DNA of 27,864 nt, from the NCBI GenBank assembly GCA_964524145.1, contig CAZGCA010000079.1, positions 1 to 27,864 on the forward strand, in the 5' to 3' direction. Position 1 is the stretch's first letter; every line of letters begins with the position of its first letter. The notes below the pieces were generated by a model, which was given only the letters and a program-made list of their open reading frames with translations, did no database searches and was not told where the DNA came from. This DNA comes from CAZGCA01 sp964524145. GTDB lineage: Bacteria; Hydrogenedentota; CAZGCA01. This document shows, one piece after another, positions 15,548-24,552 of this stretch. The translations under genes and the position numbers were made by a program.

Positions 15548-17197
15548 ATGGATAAGTTGTGCAGTTCCCAATCGATAGTCAAGTTTACCGTGGCGGTGTT
15601 GCTTCTTCTGCCTAGCCTATCGCAATCCGCTGCCGCACAGGTCGAGGTCACCCAGACCGACCCGGCGCTGGCTGTCGCCGAGAGCAAGGAACATCAAACC
15701 ATGTTGCTGCAGCTCAAGGAAGCACAGTTTATGTATGAGCAGGCAGTCACTGATTACAACCGCGAGGAAATGGAATACAAGAGCATGCAGAAGCTGTTTC
15801 AGGATGGCGTTGTCTCAGGTAGGCTGGAAGATGAAGCTCGTCGAGAGCGCGACAACAGGAAAGTAGCGCTGGAGCAGGCTCGACTCGAGCTTGAGAGAAC
15901 CAAGATCGGCTTCGTCTCTGACGCCACACACATCACCGTCGAAGAGGCGATCAAATACCGCGTTGCCCAGGAAGGCAAGTACCGGATGAAGTTCAAGATA
16001 AAGAACAGCTCGAACGTCGATCAGGCGCTCGTGATTAATCCCGACGACAACCCTACGCAGGAACAGATTGATAAGGAACGCGAACGGGTCGTGAAGCTGC
16101 TCGGGATCGAGAACCTGACCATCTCGATAATGGGCGTTACAGCAGGCGGCAAGGTCGAGATCGGTTCCCCGCTCGAGATCAAAGTGCCCTACCTGGCAAC
16201 GGACGACGCGTTCAAGGGCGAGTTCGTTCTCCAGCAAGACGTCGAGCAGGTTGACCTTATCATGAAATACCTCAAAACCATCGACTCGAGAACCATCTAC
16301 CTTGAGAAGGTGTCCGGTGAAGATATTGTCCGCGTCGAGTCGAAACAGTTCGCCCAGGAGGGCGCTCTCAACACGTCGGTCAGGTTCGACCTGGGGTTCA
16401 ATCGGTTGGCTGAGGACGAGAGAACGTTCGCCCTTGAAGTCGTTAACATTCCACAGGAAATACGGTACCAGTTCGAGAGCGGCGGCAACGCCCTGCGCCA
16501 GGTGAAGTTTACCGCTGATAGCCAAAGCCGGGAGCTGTTCATGAGGACTTATGTGCCGGAAAAGCTGGACCAGGGCAAGCTGGACAAACCGATCAACTTC
16601 TTTGCCATTGTCGCCGACGATCAAGCGCTGGACGCGCTGGACGCAATGAAAGACGAGTACGACGGCTCCGTAACGGGCGACGAGGTGGTCAAGGAGATCG
16701 CCGATAAGCTCACCGAGCTGAAGGTCGGGTTTGAACGGCTGCAATTGACGCCGGTTGGCGTCCCGGAGATGGAGTTGACTGCGCGTGTGTTCTATCACGA
16801 GATAATGCCGGACGAGCAGGTGGATTTCGAGATGACACTCAGAAACTCCGGAACAGTGTCCCTGAACAAGATACGACTGGTTTCCGAGGAACCGTACGGG
16901 TGGGACGTATTCATCGATCCCGAGACGGTCCCGTCGCTCGAACCTGACGAAGAAACAAAAGTAGTCTTCAAGATAGTCCCGCCGGCGGACATCACTGTCG
17001 GCCGTTACGAGATAGACATTCACGCCGAGTGCGAGCACAAGGCCGAGAAGATAGAGTCCGACAACGGACAGGACAAGACGGTGACCATCGAGGTGGCAAG
17101 CAAGGCAAACCTGGCCCTCATGATCACGATTGTTGTCATTATTCTTGTGCTGGTGCTCGGAATTGCATTTGTCACCGTCAGGGTAAGCAGAAGGTAG
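15548..17197 (+). CDS. Periplasmic adaptor-like hairpin plus NEW3-like protein with C-terminal anchor
   Basis: A 549-residue protein. A signal peptide (about 1-30) leads to a helical hairpin at about residues 47-121: the run from LLQLKEAQFMYEQA through LFQDGVVSGRLEDEARRERD to ALEQARLELERTKI matches the antiparallel hairpin of HlyD/AcrA-type membrane fusion proteins. There follow several Ig-like beta regions, one of which (residues 420-510, VDFEMTLRNSGTVSLNKIRL then EPDEETKVVFKIVPP) resembles the NEW3 domain. A single membrane span (about 522-545) and a short basic tail end it. This is unlike canonical adaptors, which have an N-terminal anchor and lipoyl and barrel domains. A TTG at 15518 opens the frame, but the ATG at 15548 starts the signal peptide. 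TolC, ATPase and permease genes follow, so it probably bridges them. Confidence 0.7.
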   Translation: MDKLCSSQSIVKFTVAVLLLLPSLSQSAAAQVEVTQTDPALAVAESKEHQTMLLQLKEAQFMYEQAVTDYNREEMEYKSMQKLFQDGVVSGRLEDEARRERDNRKVALEQARLELERTKIGFVSDATHITVEEAIKYRVAQEGKYRMKFKIKNSSNVDQALVINPDDNPTQEQIDKERERVVKLLGIENLTISIMGVTAGGKVEIGSPLEIKVPYLATDDAFKGEFVLQQDVEQVDLIMKYLKTIDSRTIYLEKVSGEDIVRVESKQFAQEGALNTSVRFDLGFNRLAEDERTFALEVVNIPQEIRYQFESGGNALRQVKFTADSQSRELFMRTYVPEKLDQGKLDKPINFFAIVADDQALDALDAMKDEYDGSVTGDEVVKEIADKLTELKVGFERLQLTPVGVPEMELTARVFYHEIMPDEQVDFEMTLRNSGTVSLNKIRLVSEEPYGWDVFIDPETVPSLEPDEETKVVFKIVPPADITVGRYEIDIHAECEHKAEKIESDNGQDKTVTIEVASKANLALMITIVVIILVLVLGIAFVTVRVSRR

Positions 17198-17243
17198 AGA
17201 GGGAACAACCTCAGGGGAGCGGAGAGTAGAAGCCGCTGTGCAT

Positions 17244-18752
17244 ATGTCGCGAAGAGGAGTAGTCGTCACTCTGCTGACCGTAGCAGTTTCCATCTGCGTC
17301 TTGGACGAAGCAGCCCACGCCGGAGTCGAGGATGTCGTGGAAGCATTGTTGGAGCGGCAGGAAAAACTGCCCGAACGCGCGTTTAACCTGAACCAGTGCA
17401 TGGCGCTTGCGCTGGACTACAACAAAGACATACTCGAGGCGTTCTCGCTGGTCATACAGACGGGCGAGGCAGAAACGATAATCACTCGCTCCCGGCTGTT
17501 TCCGCAGATCGAGTACTTCTACAGGTTCAACCGTTTCGAAGACAGCAACCCTCTCGCGCCGATTCCCGACCAATCCCACGACGAGTCTTTGATAACCATC
17601 TCACAGAGAGTTCTCGAGATCGGCGCCGAACCTGCCGAGGAGGTCTCCCTGCGTGCCGCCCAGCGGGCCGCACTATTTGGGCTCGAGAACACCGTCCGAA
17701 AAGTCCTCTCAGACGTCAGGCGCAGCTTCTACATCATTCTGCTCAAGGACGAGCAGATAGAGATTCGCAAGAACCTGCTCAAGGACTGGCAGGACGATTT
17801 GCGCAAGAAGGAGATCAGATGGAAGGAGCGGGAGACGGAGCGGTCGATCGATTACTTCGACGTGCTGCAGGCGGAGCTGAACGTGCTCATTGAGCAGCAG
17901 AACCTGAGCGACCTGGAACGCGAACGCGCGCGGCTCGTGCTCGACCTGCTTCAACTCATGGGATACGGACTGCAGTTCAACATCACCCTACAGGGGGAAA
18001 GTGACGACGCTATCTTCGACAAGAAGGAAGCCGTTGCCATCGGGCTTGGCAATGCTTCCACGATAGCGCTGCTCGAAGAGGAAGTCGAAGAGCAGAAACG
18101 CATACTGCGCGAGACCATATGGGAGTTTGCACCGGATGTAAGCTTTCAGGCCGGCGTCGCGAACGAACAAGACAGGTTCACGGTCGAGGTTGAGAACAGT
18201 GGCACGAACACGTGGACATTGGGCGTAAGTGAAGAGCTTCTGTTTTCCAGGGACGAGACACTGCCCGGGCTGGGCCAACCCGATGAGGATCTATTTGTCA
18301 CTGGTGAGGTAAGGGTGCCGATCCTCGAGGGGGCGCGACGCTACGGCCTGTGGAAGCGGCGAAGAGAGGAACTGAAACAGGCAGAGATATCGCTCAAGCG
18401 TGAGCGTGAGGCGGTGGAAGTCGCTGTGCGCAAGAGCTACGAGGCACTTCTCCAGACTGCCGAAAACGTCAGGATTTCCAAAAGGTCGGCTGACGTGGCC
18501 TTTGAACGCTTCCGCATCGTTAATATTCGCAAGGAAGAGATACCTGCTCTGGTGTCGGACCAGGTCTTCGAAACATTCCGTAACGCATACTACACGGAGC
18601 AATCAAGATACTTCAGGTCGCAAGAGCAATTTGTGCAGGCGCAGGAAGAGCTCAGACGCCAGATGGGCGAGTTTGGAATTGGAGGAACAACAGGTGAACG
18701 AGTCGCAGAAACGCGGGTTGGAAATAATCAACCTGACGAAGGTCTACAATAA
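17244..18752 (+). CDS. TolC-like outer-membrane efflux protein
   Basis: A 502-residue protein with a signal peptide (about 1-27, ending near AHA). The first OEP-type repeat has FNLNQCMALALDYNKDILEA, typical of the start of TolC-family domains, then long amphipathic helices with many charged residues (LLKDWQDDLRKKEIRWKE), a strand region, and a second repeat with QAEISLKREREAVEVAVRKS and further helices. This is the usual two-repeat beta-barrel/helical-tunnel layout. It would form the outer-membrane exit duct. GTG at 17238 is an alternative start; ATG at 17244 is preferred, though no strong ribosome site is seen. The stop codon lies within the next gene, which overlaps it by 59 bases, so the genes are translationally linked. 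Confidence 0.8.
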   Translation: MSRRGVVVTLLTVAVSICVLDEAAHAGVEDVVEALLERQEKLPERAFNLNQCMALALDYNKDILEAFSLVIQTGEAETIITRSRLFPQIEYFYRFNRFEDSNPLAPIPDQSHDESLITISQRVLEIGAEPAEEVSLRAAQRAALFGLENTVRKVLSDVRRSFYIILLKDEQIEIRKNLLKDWQDDLRKKEIRWKERETERSIDYFDVLQAELNVLIEQQNLSDLERERARLVLDLLQLMGYGLQFNITLQGESDDAIFDKKEAVAIGLGNASTIALLEEEVEEQKRILRETIWEFAPDVSFQAGVANEQDRFTVEVENSGTNTWTLGVSEELLFSRDETLPGLGQPDEDLFVTGEVRVPILEGARRYGLWKRRREELKQAEISLKREREAVEVAVRKSYEALLQTAENVRISKRSADVAFERFRIVNIRKEEIPALVSDQVFETFRNAYYTEQSRYFRSQEQFVQAQEELRRQMGEFGIGGTTGERVAETRVGNNQPDEGLQ

Positions 18753-19473
18753 CGAGGTCGTCGCCGTCGACAACCTGACCCTGTCAGTGGATCCGGGCGA
18801 GATATTTGCCATGCTCGGCGCCAACGGGGCCGGCAAAACCACCACACTAATGTGCTGTCTCGGGTTCACGGATCCCACCGAGGGAACCGTGAAGATAAAC
18901 GATATTGATGTCGTCCGGGACCCGCTGGCCGCAAAACGGTATGTTGCATACGTATCGGAAAACGTCAGGCTGTACCCGAATTTCACCGCGCGGCAGAACC
19001 TCGATTTCTTCACGAAGCTCGCCGGAAAGAAGCACGTCTCGCGGAAGGAGTACGACGGGGTGCTCGCCAGAGTCGGCCTCGACAAGAGCGCGTTCCACAG
19101 GCGCGTGAAAGGGTTCTCAAAAGGGATGCGGCAACGGTTGGGAATCGGCATAGCAATAATGAAGGAAGCCGACGTCATTCTGCTCGACGAGCCTACAAGC
19201 GGCCTTGATCCCAAGGGAGGAAAAGAGTTTCTCGCTTTGCTGGGCGAGCTTCGCGCCGAGAGTCGGGCAATACTGATGACGACACACGACATCTTTCGCG
19301 CCCGGCAGATAGCCAACCGCGTCGGGATCATGAACGCGGGACGTATGATGCGCATTATCACCCGTGAGGAAGCAGAACGTGAAAGCCTTGAGGACCTCTA
19401 CTTAAAGTACATCGAGATACCTATAGAAAGACGAAGCGATTCTGAACTGGCCGATACGCACAGTGAGAAATGA
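18694..19473 (+). CDS. ABC transporter ATP-binding protein
   Basis: A 259-residue nucleotide-binding subunit. It has Walker A GANGAGKT (42-49), signature-type FSKGMRQRLG (141-150), Walker B VILLDEPTSG (161-170) and switch histidine H198 in MTTHDI. The signature FSKGM in place of LSGGQ is normal for ATPases paired with ABC-2 type permeases. The frame extends upstream to 18400, but the GTG at 18694 is the start, because GGAGGA lies seven bases before it. The gene begins inside the TolC gene and precedes two permease genes, so it powers the exporter. The C-terminal 30 residues, beyond LYLKYIEI, are charged and probably regulatory. Confidence 0.85.
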   Translation: MNESQKRGLEIINLTKVYNNEVVAVDNLTLSVDPGEIFAMLGANGAGKTTTLMCCLGFTDPTEGTVKINDIDVVRDPLAAKRYVAYVSENVRLYPNFTARQNLDFFTKLAGKKHVSRKEYDGVLARVGLDKSAFHRRVKGFSKGMRQRLGIGIAIMKEADVILLDEPTSGLDPKGGKEFLALLGELRAESRAILMTTHDIFRARQIANRVGIMNAGRMMRIITREEAERESLEDLYLKYIEIPIERRSDSELADTHSEK

Positions 19474-19547
19474 GGTTGCTCCATGCCGGTAATGATTGTT
19501 CCATATGTTGACATACAAGACCCCCTACGAGTGAGGTGTTGCGCACG

Positions 19548-20933
19548 ATGTTTCTTACTATAGTCTCCAAAGAAGTACTCAACAACCTGCTGAGCTTCCG
19601 GTTCGTTATCACGGTCTTTCTGTTCTTCTCGATGATTGTCGGCAGCATGATACTTATGGGCTCGAACTACGACAAGCAGCTCAGGGACTACGAAACGGCC
19701 GTCGGCGGAATGAGCGACCGGATACGCCAGATCAGCAGCATAATGGAATTCGAGGCTATGGGCATGAGCAACAGCCCTAAGCCAAACCCGTTGAGCATCT
19801 TCGCGATGGGGCTTGAACCTGAGATGTCCCGCTCCATCAACAGTTCCGGGTGGCAGGGCGTTGAGATGGGCGGCAGCCGGTATGCCAACCCGATATTCAA
19901 GCTGTTTGCGTCACCCGACCTTGCCTACGTAGTCAACGTCATCATCAGCCTGTTGGCTATACTCTTCGTCTTCGACGCCATCTCCGGAGAGAAGGAAGAA
20001 CAAACGTTGAAACTCATGCTTTCAAACCCGGTACCCCGACATACGATACTCCTCTCCAAGCTCGTGGGTGGCTACGTCTCGCTGGCCGTCCCGTTTCTGC
20101 TCGCCACCGGCGTGGGCCTGCTGGCTGTACTCTTGACCACGCGAGTTTCACTCGTGGGGGATGAATGGCTCCGCGTGTTGTGTATTGTCGGCGTTTCACT
20201 CGTCTACATGGCTTCGTTTTTCACCCTCGGCCTGTTGGTCTCAGCTTCCACCACAAAATCCGGCACCAGCCTCATGTTCTGCCTCTTCGTGTGGGTGGTG
20301 CTCGTGCTCGGGGTACCGAACGTGGTGCCGATAATCGCCAGGAGGGTCGTTCCGACCCCGTCAGCGACAAGGCTGGCGGCCGAGGAACGAGCTATCGAGC
20401 GTGAAGAGTGGAGCAAAGCGTGGCAAAGCGTACCCAATCCTCGAGAGTTGAGCGATGAAGAACGGGACGCGATCCGCGTACGAACGCGTGATGCCGTCAA
20501 CAAAAGAACGGAGACGATAAAGAAGGACGTTGAGAATCGCATCGTCGGGCAGGCCAATCTCGCGCGTACTATCAGCCGAATCTCGCCTTCCGCATGCTAC
20601 GTGTATGCTGCTACAACTCTGAGCGGCGCAGGCATAAACGATTATGTGCGGCGCAGAAAGTATGTCGAGGTCGAGTTTGCCGACAACTTCAGGAGCAGCA
20701 TGAACAGGATTCGCGAGACCGCCGAACAATTTGGCCTCGAGGACTTCCAGATTGAAACACGTATCGGCGAAGCACTCTTCGAATACGACGTGTTGCCTGT
20801 TTTCGAACCGCCGACTATCCCTGTGGTGGTCGCACTCAAAGATGCCGCCATAGACCTGATGCTGCTCGGCATTGCATGTGTGCTATTCTTTATGATTTCG
20901 TTCCTGAGGTTCCTGCGATACGATGTTAACTAG
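19548..20933 (+). CDS. ABC-2 type permease, first of a pair
   Basis: A 461-residue membrane protein. One span near the N-terminus (about 16-38) is followed by a large periplasmic loop of about 85 residues. It then has VFDAISGEKEEQTLKLMLSN (residues about 143-162) and IILSKLVGGY-like sequence (LLSKLVGGYVSL), the typical ABC-2 coupling motif, then three to four spans, a charged soluble stretch (about 260-370) and a final span near 430-455. The start ATG at 19548 aligns with the start of the second permease (MFLTIVSKEVLNNLLSFRF against MLITLIKKEFLEHLLSLRF). A GTG at 19536 is possible but less likely. It follows the ATPase by about 75 bases. It pairs with the next gene as a heterodimer. Confidence 0.75.
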   Translation: MFLTIVSKEVLNNLLSFRFVITVFLFFSMIVGSMILMGSNYDKQLRDYETAVGGMSDRIRQISSIMEFEAMGMSNSPKPNPLSIFAMGLEPEMSRSINSSGWQGVEMGGSRYANPIFKLFASPDLAYVVNVIISLLAILFVFDAISGEKEEQTLKLMLSNPVPRHTILLSKLVGGYVSLAVPFLLATGVGLLAVLLTTRVSLVGDEWLRVLCIVGVSLVYMASFFTLGLLVSASTTKSGTSLMFCLFVWVVLVLGVPNVVPIIARRVVPTPSATRLAAEERAIEREEWSKAWQSVPNPRELSDEERDAIRVRTRDAVNKRTETIKKDVENRIVGQANLARTISRISPSACYVYAATTLSGAGINDYVRRRKYVEVEFADNFRSSMNRIRETAEQFGLEDFQIETRIGEALFEYDVLPVFEPPTIPVVVALKDAAIDLMLLGIACVLFFMISFLRFLRYDVN

Positions 20934-20951
20934 AGACGGAGAACAATACCC

Positions 20952-22385
20952 ATGTTGATCACTCTCATTAAGAAAGAGTTTCTCGAACATCTGTTGAGCT
21001 TGCGGTTCGCCGTCGCGACCGTCCTGACAATCGTGCTGGTCATAGTGAGCATCTTCGTGTTGCGCTCCGATTACGCCCAGAAGAATGAGGAATACAAAGA
21101 GAACAGGAACCTCTACCAGAAACAACTCGAGCGGGAACGAAGCTATCACTCGCTCGAACAGGGAGGGGTCAGGATCGCCAAAGCCCCCGAGAAGATGCTC
21201 GTGACCTATTATGGACTCGAGAAGGACGACGACCGGAGCGCAAAGATCATCGGCTACACCGTCCCTTCGCTTATAGGCGAGAAGTTCAAGAGCCCTGTCA
21301 CCCCACTCTTTCCTACCCCGGACGTTCTTTATGTGGTCGCTATTGTGCTTAGCCTGATGGCATTCGTCTTCAGCTACGATTCCATATCCAGGGAAAGGGA
21401 GGAGGGAACCCTCCGCCTCATGCTCTCCCACAGCGTGCCGCGCGACCTGATAATACTTTCCAAGCTTGTAGGAGGATACATCTCTCTTGTGATGCCGTTC
21501 CTTGTTGCAATCCTTGTGGGCTCGCTCGTAATAATGGCCTCCGGCTCGATCGGGTTCGGTACCATCGAGTGGACCGCGTTCGCCGTCGCCGGACTCATCA
21601 GCTTTCTTTTCTTGGGCGTGATGTTTAGCCTCGGCGTGCTTGTCTCGACCCGGTGCTCGAAGTCCTCGACATCGATCATGATATTGCTGCTGGTCTGGGT
21701 AGTGATGGTACTGATGGTGCCTAACATGAGCCCGTTTGTTGCCAACGAGATATCTGAGACAACACCCTACGACGCTGTCGAGACGCAAGTGAGGAAAGTG
21801 ATGGGCGACCATCTCAACGACTTTATCGCGGCCATGGGCAGCTTCCGCATGGGCCGCGAACATCGATTCCGTGGCGGCGGCGAGGAGGCGGACGAGGCGC
21901 GACGCGAGTTTGGCGAGAAGATGGAAGAGCTGAGAGGGAAGCTCAAGAAGGAGACCAACCGTGCCGGCGAACGGTTGTGGGATCAGTTCCAGAGAGAGCT
22001 TGACGCGCAGGTCAGCCTCACCAAATACATCTCCCGGCTATCTCCGGTCTCGTCCTACGTCTACGTCGCAACCGACCTCGCTGGTACCGGTGTTGTTCGA
22101 AAGAACAGCTTCCTCAAAGCGTTGCGAACATACCAGCGCGACTTCCGGAGGTACCTCGAGGAAAAGATCAAGACATCTAATGGCCCCTCGGGCCACCGGG
22201 CATTCTTCGGCATGACACGGGGTAGGGACTTCGACATATCCGACATGCCACAGTTCTCTTTTCCGCCCCAGCCCGTTTCGCAAAGGGTGGCAGACTCACT
22301 GTTTGATATCCTGATCCTCGTGGTGGATGGCGTGATCTTGTTCATGTTGAGCTTCGTTTCGTTCCTGCGCGTCGACGTCATCTGA
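20952..22385 (+). CDS. ABC-2 type permease, second of a pair
   Basis: A 477-residue paralogue of the preceding permease. It has the same layout: first span at about 15-35, a periplasmic loop, the motif SYDSISREREEGTLRLMLSH, KLVGGYISL, three to four central spans, a long soluble charged segment (about 265-390, with GGGEEADEARREFGEKMEEL helices) and a last span at about 445-470. The ATG follows GGAGAACAATACCC at usual distance. It begins 18 bases after the first permease. Two unequal permeases with one ATPase suggest a heterodimeric exporter. Substrate cannot be inferred. Confidence 0.75.
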   Translation: MLITLIKKEFLEHLLSLRFAVATVLTIVLVIVSIFVLRSDYAQKNEEYKENRNLYQKQLERERSYHSLEQGGVRIAKAPEKMLVTYYGLEKDDDRSAKIIGYTVPSLIGEKFKSPVTPLFPTPDVLYVVAIVLSLMAFVFSYDSISREREEGTLRLMLSHSVPRDLIILSKLVGGYISLVMPFLVAILVGSLVIMASGSIGFGTIEWTAFAVAGLISFLFLGVMFSLGVLVSTRCSKSSTSIMILLLVWVVMVLMVPNMSPFVANEISETTPYDAVETQVRKVMGDHLNDFIAAMGSFRMGREHRFRGGGEEADEARREFGEKMEELRGKLKKETNRAGERLWDQFQRELDAQVSLTKYISRLSPVSSYVYVATDLAGTGVVRKNSFLKALRTYQRDFRRYLEEKIKTSNGPSGHRAFFGMTRGRDFDISDMPQFSFPPQPVSQRVADSLFDILILVVDGVILFMLSFVSFLRVDVI

Positions 22386-22464
22386 CCCGCATCGCGGCAT
22401 TCCGGAAAGAGCGAGCGTCCCTGCCACACTCCGGCAGAAAGACGTGCGGGAGGCTCCCTTTGGA

Positions 22465-22812
22465 TCAGCCCCCAATACTCTTGAGCCGTTCGATGATCCC
22501 GTTGACCACAGACCTCGCGTCTGCAAGCGACGAAATCCCGAACCCGTAGCGCAGTACCAGTAGTATCACCGCTATGGCGATGATGGCGGTGAGAAGCTTC
22601 CTCAAAACCCTACGGTTCGTTCGCCTGGGAGCTTTCTCGAGCTTTTCCGCCCGATCGGCGAATACCCTGAACTGCGAAGAACACTCCTCGCTGCAAAACG
22701 TGCCGTCCTGCGTGATCACTTTGCATTCCGTACACAGAGGAGTGTTGCACCGCCGACACCTGCCTGTGGCGTCCCGGTGAGGATGGTTAAGGCATTTCGA
22801 CTTGTCAGACAC
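22465..22812 (-). CDS. Zinc-binding (B-box-like) protein with one membrane span
   Basis: A 115-residue protein. Its N-terminal 50 residues carry cysteines and histidines in a B-box or zinc-ribbon-like array: KCLNHPHRDATGRCRRCN, then PLCTEC and FCSEEC. A basic stretch follows, then one membrane segment (about residues 70-90, LLTAIIAIAVILLVLRYGF) and a short C-terminal helix. Similar proteins are widespread and poorly understood, sometimes near membrane-protein or proteolysis genes. GTG at 22812 with GGAG ten bases upstream is preferred over the ATG at 22866. It is convergent with the export operon. Confidence 0.6.
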   Translation of the reverse strand: MSDKSKCLNHPHRDATGRCRRCNTPLCTECKVITQDGTFCSEECSSQFRVFADRAEKLEKAPRRTNRRVLRKLLTAIIAIAVILLVLRYGFGISSLADARSVVNGIIERLKSIGG

Positions 22813-23113
22813 CGTTGTGTTTCTCCACAATAATAGCCACTGGCCCGCGACACTCCGTCCCACCACAAGGAACGGCTCGACGCCGCCACACCTTCACAAT
22901 CACCCGGCTGTTCCCTGCCTCGAATTGAATGCCTTCCCGCCAATAATAGCCTAGGCAAGGTCAAGTTTGCAAACCGCGGCAAACTGGGCTTCGCCCCCAA
23001 TACCTGAATTCTGAGTATACACCATCGGTGCCAGTGTGCTAGGATAAAGCTGGATATCAGCTTACACAGCCCTAGGGAACACTGCGGCACTTGGTCCGCA
23101 CAAGGAGGCGGGT
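22813..23113. promoter_or_regulatory. Divergent promoter region upstream of the GH4 gene
   Basis: Some 300 bases separate the zinc-protein gene (minus) and the glycosidase gene (plus). Two palindromes stand out. AAGCTG-GATAT-CAGCTT at 23047-23063 is a perfect 6-bp repeat with a five-base spacer, next to a TAGGATAA stretch that could be a -10 box. GTTTGCAAAC at 22965-22974 is a perfect 10-base palindrome with a further GCAAAC close by. Either could be an operator for a sugar-responsive repressor of LacI or similar type; the regulator is not in the window. Confidence 0.35.
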
Positions 23114-24541
23114 ATGGCTAGAATAGCGATGATCGGCGCTGGCAGCATTGTCTTCTGCAAAACGCTCATGATGGACATCATGGCCACTGAGGCGCTCAAG
23201 GACAGCGAGTTCGTGCTCATGAGCCGCACGATGCCCAAGCTCGACAGAATGAAATCGTTCGCGGAGCACGTCATCAAAGAGAACAACCTCTCGGCGACGG
23301 TGAGCGCAACCCTCGACCGTCGAGAGGCACTCAAGGATGCCGACTACGTCATCGTCATGCTGCAGATCGGCGGCGTGGATGCCTTCAGCCACGACTACGA
23401 GATCCCGATGAAGTACGGAATCGACCAGTGCATAGGCGACAGCATGGGACCGGGCGGCATCTTTCGCGCGCTCCGCACAATTCCCGTAATGCTGGACATC
23501 GCCAGGGACATGCAGGAGCTTTGCCCGGACGCGCTCATGCTCAACTACGTCAATCCAATGGCAGCCGTCTGCTGGGCGTTGGGAACCGTGCCCGACCTGA
23601 AGTTCGTCGGTCTTTGCCACGGCGTTCAGACGACCCTCGACCTCATTGCCCGCTATGTCGGCGTTGAGAAGGACCAGATAGACTTTCTTTGTGCCGGCAT
23701 CAACCACATGGCATGGTTCCTTAAGCTCGAGAAAGACGGCAAGGACCTCTACCCGACACTGCGCGAGAATCTCGAGAAGCCCGAATATTACATCAACGAG
23801 AAAGTGCGCGGCGAGGTGTTCCGTCACTTCGGCTATTTTATGACCGAAAGCACAGGCCATCTCTCCGAGTATCTGCCCTGGTTCCGAAAGAACCAGAAAG
23901 CGCTCGACCTCTACTGCGATGAGCCCGCGTTCGGAGGCGAAACGGGAGCGTACTACAGATGGTGCAAGCTTATCGCCTCCAAGTATCGCGATGTGGACGT
24001 GCTCGAATCCGAATCGCCGAAGCTCAGGGGCCGAAGCGTTGAATACTGCTCATACATACTCGAAGCGCTCGAAACGGACAAGGTGTTCCGGCTCAACGGC
24101 AACGTCCGCAACCGCGGCTACATCACCAACCTGCCCGACGGTTGCTGCGTCGAGGTACCCGTCTACGCCGACAAGACAGGGCTGCACCCGACGGTGGTCG
24201 GCAATCTGCCGCCCCAATGTGCCGCAATGAATATGAGCAACGTCACGGCCCAGGGACTCGCTGTCCAGGCTGCGCTTACCGGCAACCTCGAATATGCGTT
24301 CGCGGCCGTCGCGATGGACCCGCTTACCTCCGCGGTGCTTACCTTGAAGGAAGCGCGCGATATGACCATCGAGATGATCGAAGCCGAACGAGAATGGCTC
24401 CCTCAATACAAAGACAAGACGATCAAATCGGTGCCTACGATCAGCATACCCGAAGGGACACAGGGGGTCGACGTGCCGCTCGACCCGGCGCTCGCCATCG
24501 TGCATCGATTTGGAGAACTCGCCGAAAGGCAAACGCAATAA
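23114..24541 (+). CDS. GH4-family glycosidase, probable alpha-galactosidase or related
   Basis: A 475-residue NAD-dependent glycosidase of family GH4. The N-terminal Rossmann motif is IGAGSIVF (7-14). NYVNPMA (144-150) lies at the expected place. The metal-binding pair is GLCHG (C168, H169) and INHMAW (N197, H198). The CHGVQ form is closest to alpha-galactosidase-type members (usually CHSVQ), but alpha-glucuronidase or other activities cannot be excluded. GH4 enzymes oxidise C3 using NAD and cleave by elimination, needing Mn and reducing conditions. AGGAGG precedes the ATG. It is cytosolic (no signal). It is convergent with the oxidoreductase gene, eleven bases apart. Confidence 0.85.
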   Translation: MARIAMIGAGSIVFCKTLMMDIMATEALKDSEFVLMSRTMPKLDRMKSFAEHVIKENNLSATVSATLDRREALKDADYVIVMLQIGGVDAFSHDYEIPMKYGIDQCIGDSMGPGGIFRALRTIPVMLDIARDMQELCPDALMLNYVNPMAAVCWALGTVPDLKFVGLCHGVQTTLDLIARYVGVEKDQIDFLCAGINHMAWFLKLEKDGKDLYPTLRENLEKPEYYINEKVRGEVFRHFGYFMTESTGHLSEYLPWFRKNQKALDLYCDEPAFGGETGAYYRWCKLIASKYRDVDVLESESPKLRGRSVEYCSYILEALETDKVFRLNGNVRNRGYITNLPDGCCVEVPVYADKTGLHPTVVGNLPPQCAAMNMSNVTAQGLAVQAALTGNLEYAFAAVAMDPLTSAVLTLKEARDMTIEMIEAEREWLPQYKDKTIKSVPTISIPEGTQGVDVPLDPALAIVHRFGELAERQTQ

Positions 24542-24552
24542 GCTGAGGTCGT

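Noticed and set aside
15815..17401. Long minus-strand frame (528 codons) opposite the adaptor gene
   Set aside because: Antisense shadow of the adaptor gene; the plus-strand protein has signal peptide, hairpin and membrane anchor.
18400..18693. N-terminal extension of the ABC ATPase frame
   Set aside because: It overlaps the TolC gene and is a serine/arginine-rich shadow; GGAGGA before the GTG at 18694 marks the true start.
22421..22437. Hairpin CTGCC/GGCAG between the export operon and the zinc protein gene as terminator
   Set aside because: Only five base pairs and no T-run on either strand; too weak to annotate.
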